A stretch of DNA of 7,015 nt from JBGTHB01 sp041746415 (lineage in GTDB: Bacteria > Pseudomonadota > Gammaproteobacteria > Coxiellales > Coxiellaceae). This document shows positions 1 through 6,375 of the stretch, piece by piece. Positions within the stretch are counted from its first letter, which is position 1; every line of letters starts with the position of its first letter. Both the position numbers and the translations under genes were made by a program. The stretch is from the NCBI GenBank assembly GCA_041746415.1, contig JBGTHB010000168.1, forward strand, positions 1 through 7,015, read 5' to 3'. The notes under the pieces were generated by a model. The model was given only the letters and a program-made list of their open reading frames with translations, was not told the origin of the DNA and did not search any database.

Positions 1-210
1 AATGCGCCGTTGTCTGTTGAGCCACAAAATTTTGTGGAATTAAAAATTGTTGAAACCGATCCTGGTGTGCGTGGTGATACAGCACAAGGCGGCAGCAAAG
101 CAGCAAAGCTTGAAACCGGTGCTGTCGTGCGCGTGCCTTTGTTTGTTGAACAAGGTGAAGTCATTAAAATTGACACTCGCATAGGCCAGTATGTTTCGCG
201 CGTTAAATAA
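1..210 (+). CDS. efp: Elongation factor P, C-terminal part (5' truncated)
   Basis: EF-P binds the ribosome between the P and E sites and relieves stalling at polyproline stretches. Only the last 69 codons are in the window, and the frame is open from base 1. The visible part matches the C-terminal OB-fold region of EF-P: the run around VETDPGVRGDTAQGG, then KLETGAVVRVPLFV, and the characteristic ending IDTRIGQYVSRVK. The N-terminal KOW-like domain and the lysine that receives beta-lysine lie upstream of the window. The stop TAA shares its last base with the start of epmA, so EF-P and its modifying enzyme are very probably co-transcribed and perhaps translationally coupled. Identification is secure; the true start is not visible. 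Confidence 0.96.
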   Translation, partial: NAPLSVEPQNFVELKIVETDPGVRGDTAQGGSKAAKLETGAVVRVPLFVEQGEVIKIDTRIGQYVSRVK

Positions 211-1136
211 TGCGCGCCAAAATACAACTGCGTAACCAACTCTACCAAACCATACGTGAATTTTTTCACACACGCGATGTGTTGGAAGTGGAAACACCGC
301 TGTTGTCACACTATGGTGTGACGGATTTACACATTCAAAATATCGAAGCAGTTTTTCATCATGGCAACCAAGCCGAGCGTGCTTTTTTACAAAGCTCGCC
401 TGAGTACGCAATGAAACGCTTACTCGCAGCTAACAGCGGCGATATTTTTCAAATTACCAAAGCGTTTCGTGACGGTGAGTGTGGCAACAAACACAATCCG
501 GAATTCAGTTTGCTCGAATGGTATCGTGTTGGTTTTACGCATTTTGAATTAATGCACGAAGTTTCGCTACTGCTGCAATGTATTTTTAATACCGCTGCTG
601 CTGAACTCATAAGTTATCAACAATTATTTCAAACTTATTTACATGTCGATCCATTAACGACGGATAAAAAAACATTATTTTTATTGTTGCAACAACATCA
701 AATTATTGTCGATTATCAGCCACTCAGCCACACCGATTGTTTGGACTTATTACTGACGCACGTTATCGAACCTTATCTTGGTCAAGATAAACCGGTAATA
801 ATTTATCATTACCCCAAAGAACAAGCTGCGTTAGCCAAAATTAACGGCGCTGTGGCCGAACGTTTTGAGGCTTATTATAAAGGTATTGAACTTGCCAACG
901 GTTTTCACGAATTAACCGATGCCAAAGAACAACTAAAACGATTTGAACAAGATAATCAACAACGCCAAGCGCAAAATCTTGCTATAAAACCTATTGATTC
1001 GCGCTTGATAGACGCTTTAAAAACAGGCCTGCCTGCCTGCGCAGGAGTTGCCATTGGCATAGATCGTTTATTAATGTTGCAAGCCAATACCAAGTCAATT
1101 AAAGACGTAATGTGTTTTGACTGGCCAAATGCTTGA
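210..1136 (+). CDS. epmA: EF-P--(R)-beta-lysine ligase EpmA (PoxA/GenX/YjeA)
   Basis: A 308-residue class II lysyl-tRNA synthetase-like enzyme that, in the known family, activates (R)-beta-lysine with ATP and attaches it to a conserved lysine of EF-P rather than to tRNA. All three class II motifs are visible: motif 1 around VETPLLSHYGVTD (27-39), motif 2 with F86-R87-x-x-E90 followed by HNPEFSLLEWYR (95-106), and motif 3 GVAIGIDRLLML (279-290). The block RFEAYYKGIELANGFHEL (218-235) is nearly the same as in E. coli EpmA as I recall it. The protein starts just before motif 1, so it has no N-terminal anticodon-binding domain, which separates it from LysS. It is slightly shorter than the E. coli protein (325 residues) at the N-terminus. 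The ATG overlaps the efp stop (TAATG). No epmB (lysine 2,3-aminomutase) or epmC is in the window. Confidence 0.96.
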   Translation: MRAKIQLRNQLYQTIREFFHTRDVLEVETPLLSHYGVTDLHIQNIEAVFHHGNQAERAFLQSSPEYAMKRLLAANSGDIFQITKAFRDGECGNKHNPEFSLLEWYRVGFTHFELMHEVSLLLQCIFNTAAAELISYQQLFQTYLHVDPLTTDKKTLFLLLQQHQIIVDYQPLSHTDCLDLLLTHVIEPYLGQDKPVIIYHYPKEQAALAKINGAVAERFEAYYKGIELANGFHELTDAKEQLKRFEQDNQQRQAQNLAIKPIDSRLIDALKTGLPACAGVAIGIDRLLMLQANTKSIKDVMCFDWPNA

Positions 1137-1165
1137 TTATGCTGTAGCTTCGACAGTGGTATAAC

Positions 1166-1171
1166 AAGGAG
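1166..1171 (+). promoter_or_regulatory. Ribosome binding site of the first cysteine-rich protein gene
   Basis: AAGGAG lies 7 bases before the ATG at 1179 and fixes that start. The gap from the epmA stop is only 42 bases and contains no convincing -35/-10 pair, so read-through from efp-epmA is possible. Confidence 0.7.
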
Positions 1172-1178
1172 AGTTAGC

Positions 1179-1715
1179 ATGCGTTTTATTTTTATCATCA
1201 CCAGTTTATTGTGCTTTACAGCTTTTGCTGCGACAACAACTGTTGCTACTCACCCCAAACCCGTTGCCAATACACCAACGCACTTAAAAGCAAACTCAAA
1301 CAGTTACACCATGTCCATTGCTGCGCTCACTCGCGATCAAATGGCTGATTCCATTACCGCCATTGCTGCACAAATCAAAGCTTGCGCTGCCGACTCAACC
1401 TGCAAATTGGATGAGTCTGACTGGAACCAAATAATGATGGAATCTTTTCAACAACAAGCTAAGCCATTTAATGGCACAGTAAAGATAAAATTTCGCTGCG
1501 CCAATAATGATAATTTCACCAATGAGTACCACGCTACCAACGGCAAAATAATCATTAGCACCAAAGGTTTAAATTGCGCAGTCATGAGCGAAAAACCACT
1601 TTGCGTCAGCGGCAAAAAAAATCGTTTTGTTAAATTGAGCAACACCAGCAAACTGTATTGTGTTTCAGGCGATGCCACTCGCTTACAGCAAGCACAGCTC
1701 ATGCTAAATAATTAA
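1179..1715 (+). CDS. Exported cysteine-rich protein of unknown function (paralog A)
   Basis: I do not recognise a family. The 178-residue product starts with a clear Sec signal peptide (MRFIFIITSLLCFTAFA, likely cut after A17) followed by a Thr/Pro/Ala-rich linker to about residue 45. The mature domain has six cysteines at 69, 75, 107, 133, 142 and 161, suggesting up to three disulfides formed in the periplasm. The first part (48-95) looks helical and amphipathic (LTRDQMADSITAIAAQIKAC). The second part (about 99-165) alternates as short beta strands and ends in LYCVSGD. The gene at 2291 encodes a clear paralog with the same cysteine spacing and the same LYCV(S/T)GD end. The two flank sodC, which may point to an envelope role, but that is inference. 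The stop overlaps the stop of convergent sodC. No lipobox, so not a lipoprotein. Confidence 0.85.
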   Translation: MRFIFIITSLLCFTAFAATTTVATHPKPVANTPTHLKANSNSYTMSIAALTRDQMADSITAIAAQIKACAADSTCKLDESDWNQIMMESFQQQAKPFNGTVKIKFRCANNDNFTNEYHATNGKIIISTKGLNCAVMSEKPLCVSGKKNRFVKLSNTSKLYCVSGDATRLQQAQLMLNN

Positions 1716-2224
1716 TTAACAACCCCGCACGCGATTCGCGCCCCGCCACCACCATTAGGTGCTGGTGTGTCTTTATAATTATCGCCATGCTCATGTAACA
1801 TAATGGCGTGGCCTTTTAAATCAGCCACTTTCAAATGCGGCGCAATCACCGGCGTTACCGCCATGCCATTTTTGCCCACCACCAGCACGGGCATATCGCC
1901 TAAATGGCCGCCTTTCGTCACCGGGCCTAAATGCTTGCCCGTTTTTTGCGGATCATAATGCCCACCTGCGGCCATACCCATATCATTACAGCTTGCGTTT
2001 TCGTGCAGGTGAAAACCGTGCGGACCAGGTGTTAAATTGGCTAAATTAGGCTGGATTAATAAGCCTTTCGGTGAATCAAGAAAAGTAACGGTACCAACAA
2101 ATGGACCATGACCTACTTTTGCCGTTTCATACATTTTTACATTTACCATATTTATAAATGCAAAACCGAGGACTGGTAAACACACCAGCATTATCCCCAC
2201 CATTATTTTTTTCATCGACACCAT
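1712..2224 (-). CDS. sodC: Periplasmic Cu/Zn superoxide dismutase
   Basis: SodC converts superoxide to oxygen and hydrogen peroxide in the periplasm. With the ATG at 2224 the product is 170 residues. A signal peptide is evident (KKIMVGIMLVCLPVLGFA), so the enzyme is exported. All hallmark residues are present: copper ligands H72 and H74 (FHLHE), bridging H89 (GGHYDP), zinc ligands H98 (KHLGP), H107 and D110 (GHLGD), copper ligand H144 (MLHEHGDNY), the substrate-guiding R163 and the disulfide pair C79/C166 (GGGGARIACGVV). It should be active. The frame stays open to an ATG at 2275, but the strong AAAGGAGG places the start at 2224, the GTG at 2221 or the ATG at 2215 (MKK). The -10 region probably lies in the short gap shared with the divergent gene at 2291. 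Confidence 0.95.
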   Translation of the reverse strand: MVSMKKIMVGIMLVCLPVLGFAFINMVNVKMYETAKVGHGPFVGTVTFLDSPKGLLIQPNLANLTPGPHGFHLHENASCNDMGMAAGGHYDPQKTGKHLGPVTKGGHLGDMPVLVVGKNGMAVTPVIAPHLKVADLKGHAIMLHEHGDNYKDTPAPNGGGGARIACGVVN

Positions 2225-2228
2225 CAAA

Positions 2229-2234
2229 CCTCCT
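2229..2234 (-). promoter_or_regulatory. Strong ribosome binding site that limits the sodC start
   Basis: Read on the minus strand this is AGGAGG within AAAGGAGG. It is 4 bases before the ATG at 2224, 7 before the in-frame GTG at 2221 and 13 before the ATG at 2215. It rules out the longer reading from 2275, which has no such site. GTG at 2221 has the best spacing, ATG at 2224 the better codon. Confidence 0.7.
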
Positions 2235-2263
2235 TTGTATTTCCATAAGCAAAATGCTATTTT
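2235..2263 (+). promoter_or_regulatory. Possible sigma70-type promoter for the second cysteine-rich protein gene
   Basis: TTGTAT (2235-2240) and TATTTT (2258-2263) are separated by exactly 17 bases. Transcription would begin near 2270, just ahead of the ribosome binding site AGGAG at 2278-2282. Matches to the consensus are only partial (3 of 6 and 4 of 6). On the other strand the sequence TAAAAT in the same gap could be the sodC -10, so the two promoters may overlap. Confidence 0.25.
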
Positions 2264-2290
2264 AGACGAAATCAATCAGGAGAACATAAC

Positions 2291-2905
2291 ATGGAACGAT
2301 GCCCTACCTCAATTTTAAAAGCTGTCGCACTAAGCGCATTTTTTTGCTTAGCCCCTAGTGTTTTTGCTGCACCCGTTGCTGCAACCACACCGGCCGCTGC
2401 GCCAGTAACATTGAATGCAAAAATGTTTACTAAAGATCAACTCGCCGGCGCCTTGGATACCGTTGTAGCTCAAATTAATAAATGCGATGGCAATACCGAC
2501 TGTTTGAAAAAAATCAGAGAATGGAACGATCGCGCTATGACGCAAGTACGCAATGAAGCCGTTGCGTTTAAAAACACTAAGCTATCGCTACAACTCATCT
2601 GTGGCAGCAAAAAAAGCACTTTGACCTCTGAAACAAATGCTGATGGAAAATTCTCTATTACACCACCTGCTCAAAATTGCGTAGTGAAAGGATTAGATCC
2701 AAAGTGTGGCGCTATTGAAAAAGACAAACACTTTCCAGATTTGAAAACGGGCGAAACACTCTACTGTGTAACAGGTGATGATACTAAGCTCAAACACACC
2801 ACCGATAATCTGAAAAAAGCCGTTATCAATAGCATGAAGAATGCCATTGCTGAGAAAGCGAAAGCCAGTGATAATAACGCTGATCAATCTAAACCAGCGC
2901 AATAA
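2291..2905 (+). CDS. Exported cysteine-rich protein of unknown function (paralog B)
   Basis: No family recognised. The 204-residue product has a Sec signal peptide (residues 1-26, hydrophobic core AVALSAFFCLAPSVF, likely cut after A26) and an Ala/Pro-rich linker to about residue 40. The mature domain repeats the layout of the protein at 1179. Six cysteines lie at 65, 71, 104, 130, 139 and 159, FTKDQLAGALDTVVAQINKC matches LTRDQMADSITAIAAQIKAC, and LYCVTGD matches LYCVSGD. Paralog B differs in a longer tail (about 165-204) that is lysine/alanine-rich, probably helical, and ends in a polar stretch. The start is supported by AGGAG 8 bases upstream. It diverges from sodC and converges on psd across a long palindrome. 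A disulfide-bonded periplasmic or surface protein is the safest description. Confidence 0.87.
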   Translation: MERCPTSILKAVALSAFFCLAPSVFAAPVAATTPAAAPVTLNAKMFTKDQLAGALDTVVAQINKCDGNTDCLKKIREWNDRAMTQVRNEAVAFKNTKLSLQLICGSKKSTLTSETNADGKFSITPPAQNCVVKGLDPKCGAIEKDKHFPDLKTGETLYCVTGDDTKLKHTTDNLKKAVINSMKNAIAEKAKASDNNADQSKPAQ

Positions 2906-2927
2906 AACTAACTGAGACACCGATAAA

Positions 2928-3065
2928 GATGATCTGCAAATTGGCAAGAACGAGGCAAGGTTGAACGTAACATTGACGAAAAAGCGCAATGTACATTGAG
3001 TACCTGAGCATTTTGAGGAGAATGTTACGTTCAAGATTGACCGTTATTGCCGATTTGAATCCATC
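2928..3065. repeat. Long imperfect palindrome in a convergent intergenic gap
   Basis: A perfect 14-base inverted pair, TTGAACGTAACATT (2961-2974) and its complement (3021-3034), forms the core. Outward, 2937-2960 and 3035-3057 are also largely complementary (CAAATTGGCAA against TTGCCGATTTG, with a one-base bulge and scattered mismatches), and GATG (2928-2931) can pair with CATC (3062-3065). Inside, AAAAAGC (2979-2985) can pair with GCATTTT (3008-3014, one bulge) and GTAC (2991-2994) with GTAC (3000-3003). The whole would fold into one cruciform or RNA hairpin of about 138 bases. It fills almost the full gap and reaches the psd stop codon. It resembles a dispersed palindromic or MITE-like unit and could also end transcription from both sides. 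It has no T-run typical of an intrinsic terminator, and no coding potential was accepted in it. Confidence 0.75.
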
Positions 3066-3912
3066 AGCTAGAGAGCTTCGCTAACGCTTGACCAAAGCGT
3101 AAAGGCTGATTTGGTATAAAATCATGTTGCCACTCAATTTTCTTGGGTGGCAACAACAAAATTACCGTAGATCCCATCTGAAAATGTCCCAACTTAGCAC
3201 CACGCTCTAACGTAACTGACTGCGGTGCATGCTGGTAATTAAAGCGTTTAATTACATTTTTGTGTTTTGGATTTACTATGCCATGCCACTCAACCGCAAT
3301 ACTGCCTACTAATAAGGCGCCCACTGCGATGAAGGCAAATGGGCCAATCTCAGTATCGAACAAGCAAATCACGCGTTCGTTGCGTGCGAACAACCCATCG
3401 ACATGATCCACTGAAGACTGATTCACCGAAAATAATTTTCCCGGCACATAAATCATCTGTGTTAAGCGCCCCGTAATCGGCATATGAAAACAATGATAAT
3501 TTGCCGGCGCTAAATAAGCCGTTAAGAAATCACCAAAACGAAATGGCTCAGCCAACGTTTTATCACCAGCCAATAAATCAATCAACGAATAGTCTTTGCC
3601 TTTCGCCTGTAAAATTGTACGGTCATTGATTTTTCCGTGCTGACTGATAAAGCCATCTACCGGTGAAATTAATTGATTAGCGGCAAGTGGCAAAGGCCTT
3701 GCTTCAGGCTTCAATGCACGCGTAAAAAAATCATTAAAACTTTTATATTGACGATAATCTGTGCGCTGCGCATCGTTTAAATCCACTTTGAAATGCTTAA
3801 TAAAAAGCTTGATAAATAAATTTTTAATCACTGATTGTTGACAATTCGCCACTACCCCTACCAAACGCGATATAAAAAGTTGCGGCAAACAGTATTGCAG
3901 TAGCTTAATCAA
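3064..3912 (-). CDS. psd: Phosphatidylserine decarboxylase proenzyme
   Basis: Psd decarboxylates phosphatidylserine to phosphatidylethanolamine at the inner membrane, the last step of PE synthesis. The 282-residue proenzyme is full length and aligns end to end with the E. coli form as I recall it. The N-terminus (LLQYCLPQLFISRLVG) is the membrane-associated part; then come YKSFNDFFTRALKPEARPL (56-74), SPVDGFISQ with D86, ANYHCFHMPITG with H143, and LGHFQMGSTV with the self-cleavage site between G247 and S248. D86, H143 and S248 form the expected autocatalytic set. Cleavage makes the large beta chain and the small pyruvoyl-bearing alpha chain. The start codon is TTG: an in-frame TAG lies three codons upstream and there is no usable ATG, while AAGGAT sits at a suitable distance. 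It diverges from cca, and its 3' end abuts the long palindrome. Confidence 0.97.
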   Translation of the reverse strand: MIKLLQYCLPQLFISRLVGVVANCQQSVIKNLFIKLFIKHFKVDLNDAQRTDYRQYKSFNDFFTRALKPEARPLPLAANQLISPVDGFISQHGKINDRTILQAKGKDYSLIDLLAGDKTLAEPFRFGDFLTAYLAPANYHCFHMPITGRLTQMIYVPGKLFSVNQSSVDHVDGLFARNERVICLFDTEIGPFAFIAVGALLVGSIAVEWHGIVNPKHKNVIKRFNYQHAPQSVTLERGAKLGHFQMGSTVILLLPPKKIEWQHDFIPNQPLRFGQALAKLSS

Positions 3913-3920
3913 TTTATGCT

Positions 3921-3926
3921 ATCCTT
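3921..3926 (-). promoter_or_regulatory. Ribosome binding site supporting the TTG start of psd
   Basis: On the minus strand this reads AAGGAT, 8 bases before the TTG at 3912. The in-frame TAG at 3919-3921 excludes any upstream start. Confidence 0.6.
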
Positions 3927-3936
3927 TTATTAGTGA

Positions 3937-3958
3937 ACTTTTCGCTAAACGCGAAAGT
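3937..3958. promoter_or_regulatory. Small hairpin in the psd-cca divergent gap
   Basis: ACTTTTCGC (3937-3945) pairs with GCGAAAGT (3951-3958) with a single bulged T and a 5-base loop TAAAC. It lies midway between the two divergent genes, so it could be an operator half-site pair or a leader hairpin of either transcript. No regulator can be named, and I could not find convincing promoter boxes for either gene in the gap. Confidence 0.35.
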
Positions 3959-3976
3959 CCTGTTGCTAAAAGAATG

Positions 3977-3982
3977 AGAGGA
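3977..3982 (+). promoter_or_regulatory. Ribosome binding site supporting the TTG start of cca
   Basis: AGAGGA lies 8 bases before the TTG at 3991. No in-frame ATG occurs upstream in the gap, and the first internal ATG (codon 34) would remove the catalytic GG motif. Confidence 0.65.
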
Positions 3983-3990
3983 TACCACAA

Positions 3991-5055
3991 TTGGAAATCT
4001 ATTTAGTAGGCGGCGCTGTCCGCGACCAGTTGTTGGGACTTCCCGTTAAAGAGAAAGACTGGGTTGTTGTTGGCGCCACCGTTAAAGATATGCTCAAACA
4101 AGGTTTTGAACCCGTCGGCAAAGAATTCCCCGTTTTTTTACACCCTGAAACACATGAAGAATATGCACTCGCCCGCACCGAACGCAAAACCGGCAAAGGT
4201 TACAAAGGCTTTGTTTTTTATACTGATCCCTCGGTCACATTAGAACAAGACTTAGCGCGCCGTGATTTAACAATTAACGCCATCGCTCAAGATAAACAGG
4301 GCAATTTGATTGATCCTTTCCATGGCCAGCGTGATTTAAAAAATCAAATATTACGCCATGTTTCAGCAGCGTTTGCTGAAGATCCCGTGCGTATTTTACG
4401 TTTAGCGCGTTTCTCAGCACGTTTTCCGGATTTCACTATTGATGCCCATACTACTGAATTAATGCGCTTAATGGTAAAAAACGGTGAAGTCGATGCGTTG
4501 GTGCCAGAACGCGTGTGGCAAGAATTTTTCAAAGCCATGACGTATGCTAAACCGCAAAATTTTTTTGCGGTACTCGATCATTGTGGCGCATTAGCAAAAT
4601 TGTTTCCTGAAATTCAATTATCGGGCACTGAAATTAAACCACAAGACAATGCGGTGATTTACTTTGCTTGCTTGCTGTATGAATTACAATTGGATCAAGT
4701 TAAAGATTTGTGCGCTCGTTATCGTATCCCCAATGAATTTGCTGATTTAGCCAAACTCGCCGTGCGTTTTAAACAGATTTTTAAAACCCTCAGTGATGAA
4801 AAACCTCGTATGTGGCTGGATTTTATATTGCAAGCCGATGCACTGCGCCGCCCCCAACGCTTTGCCGATTTAATTAAAGTGCTGCATATTCAACAGCCAC
4901 GCTGTGAAGATAAAATTGTACGTCTCGCCAATTGCATTGATGCCGTTAATGCCATTTCCACTACTGATTTACAGCAGCAAGGTTTAAGCGGCCAAGCATT
5001 CGCCAACGTGCTTTATCAAAAACGCTTGTATGCGGTAGAAAAAATATTAGCTTAG
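3991..5055 (+). CDS. cca: CCA-adding tRNA nucleotidyltransferase lacking a working HD domain
   Basis: Adds or repairs the 3'-terminal CCA of tRNAs using CTP and ATP, without a nucleic acid template. The 354-residue product has the class II nucleotidyltransferase head: GGAVRDQLLG (7-16), the metal-binding ExD E21/D23 where E. coli has DxD, EEYALARTERK (56-66), RRDLTINAIA (90-99), then EDPVRILRLARFSARF (130-145) and ERVWQE (173-178). The C-terminal part is shorter than the 412-residue E. coli enzyme. The segment that carries the HD phosphohydrolase motif there has lost about 50 residues, and FATLCHDLGKG is replaced by FACLLYELQLD (225-235), so H-D reads Y-E. It should therefore keep CCA addition but lack the 2',3'-cyclic phosphodiesterase and phosphatase activities, like the HD-less type 2 Cca group. 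The start is TTG, supported by AGAGGA and the conserved N-terminus. It converges with the next gene across 24 bases. Confidence 0.96.
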   Translation: MEIYLVGGAVRDQLLGLPVKEKDWVVVGATVKDMLKQGFEPVGKEFPVFLHPETHEEYALARTERKTGKGYKGFVFYTDPSVTLEQDLARRDLTINAIAQDKQGNLIDPFHGQRDLKNQILRHVSAAFAEDPVRILRLARFSARFPDFTIDAHTTELMRLMVKNGEVDALVPERVWQEFFKAMTYAKPQNFFAVLDHCGALAKLFPEIQLSGTEIKPQDNAVIYFACLLYELQLDQVKDLCARYRIPNEFADLAKLAVRFKQIFKTLSDEKPRMWLDFILQADALRRPQRFADLIKVLHIQQPRCEDKIVRLANCIDAVNAISTTDLQQQGLSGQAFANVLYQKRLYAVEKILA

Positions 5056-5079
5056 CGTTTAAATTACTTTTTTACGCCA

Positions 5080-6297
5080 CTACAATCGTTCTAATTGATT
5101 ATTGAATGAGAACCCCAAAAGTGGTGCAGAATAATTTTTCCCCACCGCCAAAACTTTAAATAATTCGCCCATTTCATGCGGCAGAGTTAATTTTTTAATT
5201 TGTTGCGTCAGCTGCATTCTTTCAACCTCTGACTCACCTTCTGTAAGCATTTTTTCAATACCGCAACCCAATAAAAATAGGGCTTGATTGGTATACGCCA
5301 ACACCGTCAAATCATTAGCGTCAGCGGCTTCGGCCACGGCAGTAAAATCCACGTGGGCGGTGATATCTTGAATGCCAGGCAAAATAAGTGGATTGTCATG
5401 CGCATGATGTTGCAAATGACACATCAACGTACCTTGATTACGCGCCTCACAATAATACTGCGAACGCGAAAAACCATAATCAATAAATAACGCCACCCCT
5501 TTTTCTAATGACGCACTTAATGATTTAAACCACGGCGCTAAATGACAATTAACTTCTGAAAGATATGGCGCAGTAAAATCAATTTGCAACGCAGTGACAG
5601 CCTTTTTTAATTCTATTGAAGGCGCTTCAATTAGCCACGCCAGCTCACCGTTTTTTTCTTCCACGAAACATTCTTGTAACTGTTGATCCCAACAAAAACG
5701 CCGCACCGGCATCGCGTCCAACACTTCATTCGCTAAAATGACGCCATTAAATTTTGTTGGCCAAGCTTCTAACCAAACCACGCGCGAGGCTAATGTGTTT
5801 GGCAACTGCTGTAACAATGCTTGTTGACGCTGCCGCAAATCGGCGCTGACTTCTAAAATAAAATAATGCGCCGGCAGCGCAGCGTGTTCGGCTAACCACA
5901 ACAAAATATCGCGCGCCATTATGCCTGTGCCCGCCCCAAATTCTAAAATGTTGCCGTCAGATACATTCGCTAAAATTTGCTGGCATTGTTTTGCCAAGCA
6001 GTATGAATATAAAGCTGAAATTTCGGGCGCGGTAACAAAATCACCCGCCGCCCCCAACTTTTTTGCGCCCGCTGAGTAATACCCCAATCCCGGCTGATAC
6101 AACGCCAGCTGCATATACTGTTCAAATGAAATCGGCCCTTGTTGACGAATCGTCGCAACAATGTGCGCCAAGCACGCTTCACTGTGTGCCTTAGCGTTGG
6201 CGTCGAGAATAAATTGGGTTTTGGGCTGCTTCACACCGGCATTGTTACGTAAGCTTGCTGGCGGAGCAACAACAAAAACACCGCTTTTCTCACACAT
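5080..6297 (-). CDS. MidA/NDUFAF7-family SAM-dependent methyltransferase (DUF185)
   Basis: A class I SAM-dependent methyltransferase of the family that includes mitochondrial NDUFAF7/MidA, which methylates an arginine of a complex I subunit. The bacterial substrate is not established. Family signatures, numbered from the ATG at 6297, are GPISFEQYMQLALYQPGLGYYS (54-75), GDFVTAPEISALY (85-97), the SAM-binding ILEFGAGTG (117-125), ILEVSADLRQRQ (147-158), GVILANEVLDAMPVRRF (185-201), FIDYGFSRSQYY (271-282) and GTLMCHLQHHAHDNP (289-303). The length of about 405 is normal or slightly long. The start is uncertain: the frame extends to a GTG at 6336 (418 residues), and a GTG at 6234 would remove a non-conserved head. 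None has a good ribosome binding site, so I chose the ATG. Expected to be cytoplasmic; no signal peptide or membrane segment is seen. Confidence 0.92.
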   Translation of the reverse strand: MCEKSGVFVVAPPASLRNNAGVKQPKTQFILDANAKAHSEACLAHIVATIRQQGPISFEQYMQLALYQPGLGYYSAGAKKLGAAGDFVTAPEISALYSYCLAKQCQQILANVSDGNILEFGAGTGIMARDILLWLAEHAALPAHYFILEVSADLRQRQQALLQQLPNTLASRVVWLEAWPTKFNGVILANEVLDAMPVRRFCWDQQLQECFVEEKNGELAWLIEAPSIELKKAVTALQIDFTAPYLSEVNCHLAPWFKSLSASLEKGVALFIDYGFSRSQYYCEARNQGTLMCHLQHHAHDNPLILPGIQDITAHVDFTAVAEAADANDLTVLAYTNQALFLLGCGIEKMLTEGESEVERMQLTQQIKKLTLPHEMGELFKVLAVGKNYSAPLLGFSFNNQLERL

Positions 6298-6375
6298 AAC
6301 AGACAAATTTTGCTTATTTAAGGCCAATTTTCCCACTATTTAAGGTAATTTTAATGTTTTTTTATTACTCTTGAT

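Noticed and set aside
40..411. Minus-strand 123-codon frame across efp and epmA
   Set aside because: It lies antisense to two genes with strong family signatures and has no recognisable content.
1024..1045. GC-rich stretch with CCTG three times in tandem and the palindrome CCTGCGCAGG inside epmA
   Set aside because: The protein aligns with E. coli EpmA through this point (GLPACAGVAIGIDRL) without insertion, so it is ordinary coding sequence rather than an inserted repeat.
1134..1165. Possible promoter before the first cysteine-rich gene (TTGATT and TATAAC)
   Set aside because: The spacing is 20 bases and the -10 directly abuts the ribosome binding site, leaving no workable leader.
2225..2275. 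Longer sodC start at 2275
   Set aside because: It would put a strong AAAGGAGG inside the coding region, place 17 polar residues before the signal peptide, and has no ribosome binding site of its own.
2693..3034. Minus-strand 113-codon open frame over the end of paralog B and the long palindrome
   Set aside because: It overlaps a well supported exported-protein gene and its first part is the translated palindrome. It has no ribosome binding site of note and no recognisable domain.
5044..5080. Possible terminator between cca and the MidA-like gene (GCGT paired with ACGC around a T-run)
   Set aside because: Only four base pairs plus three A-T pairs across mismatches; too weak, and the T-run is inside the stem.
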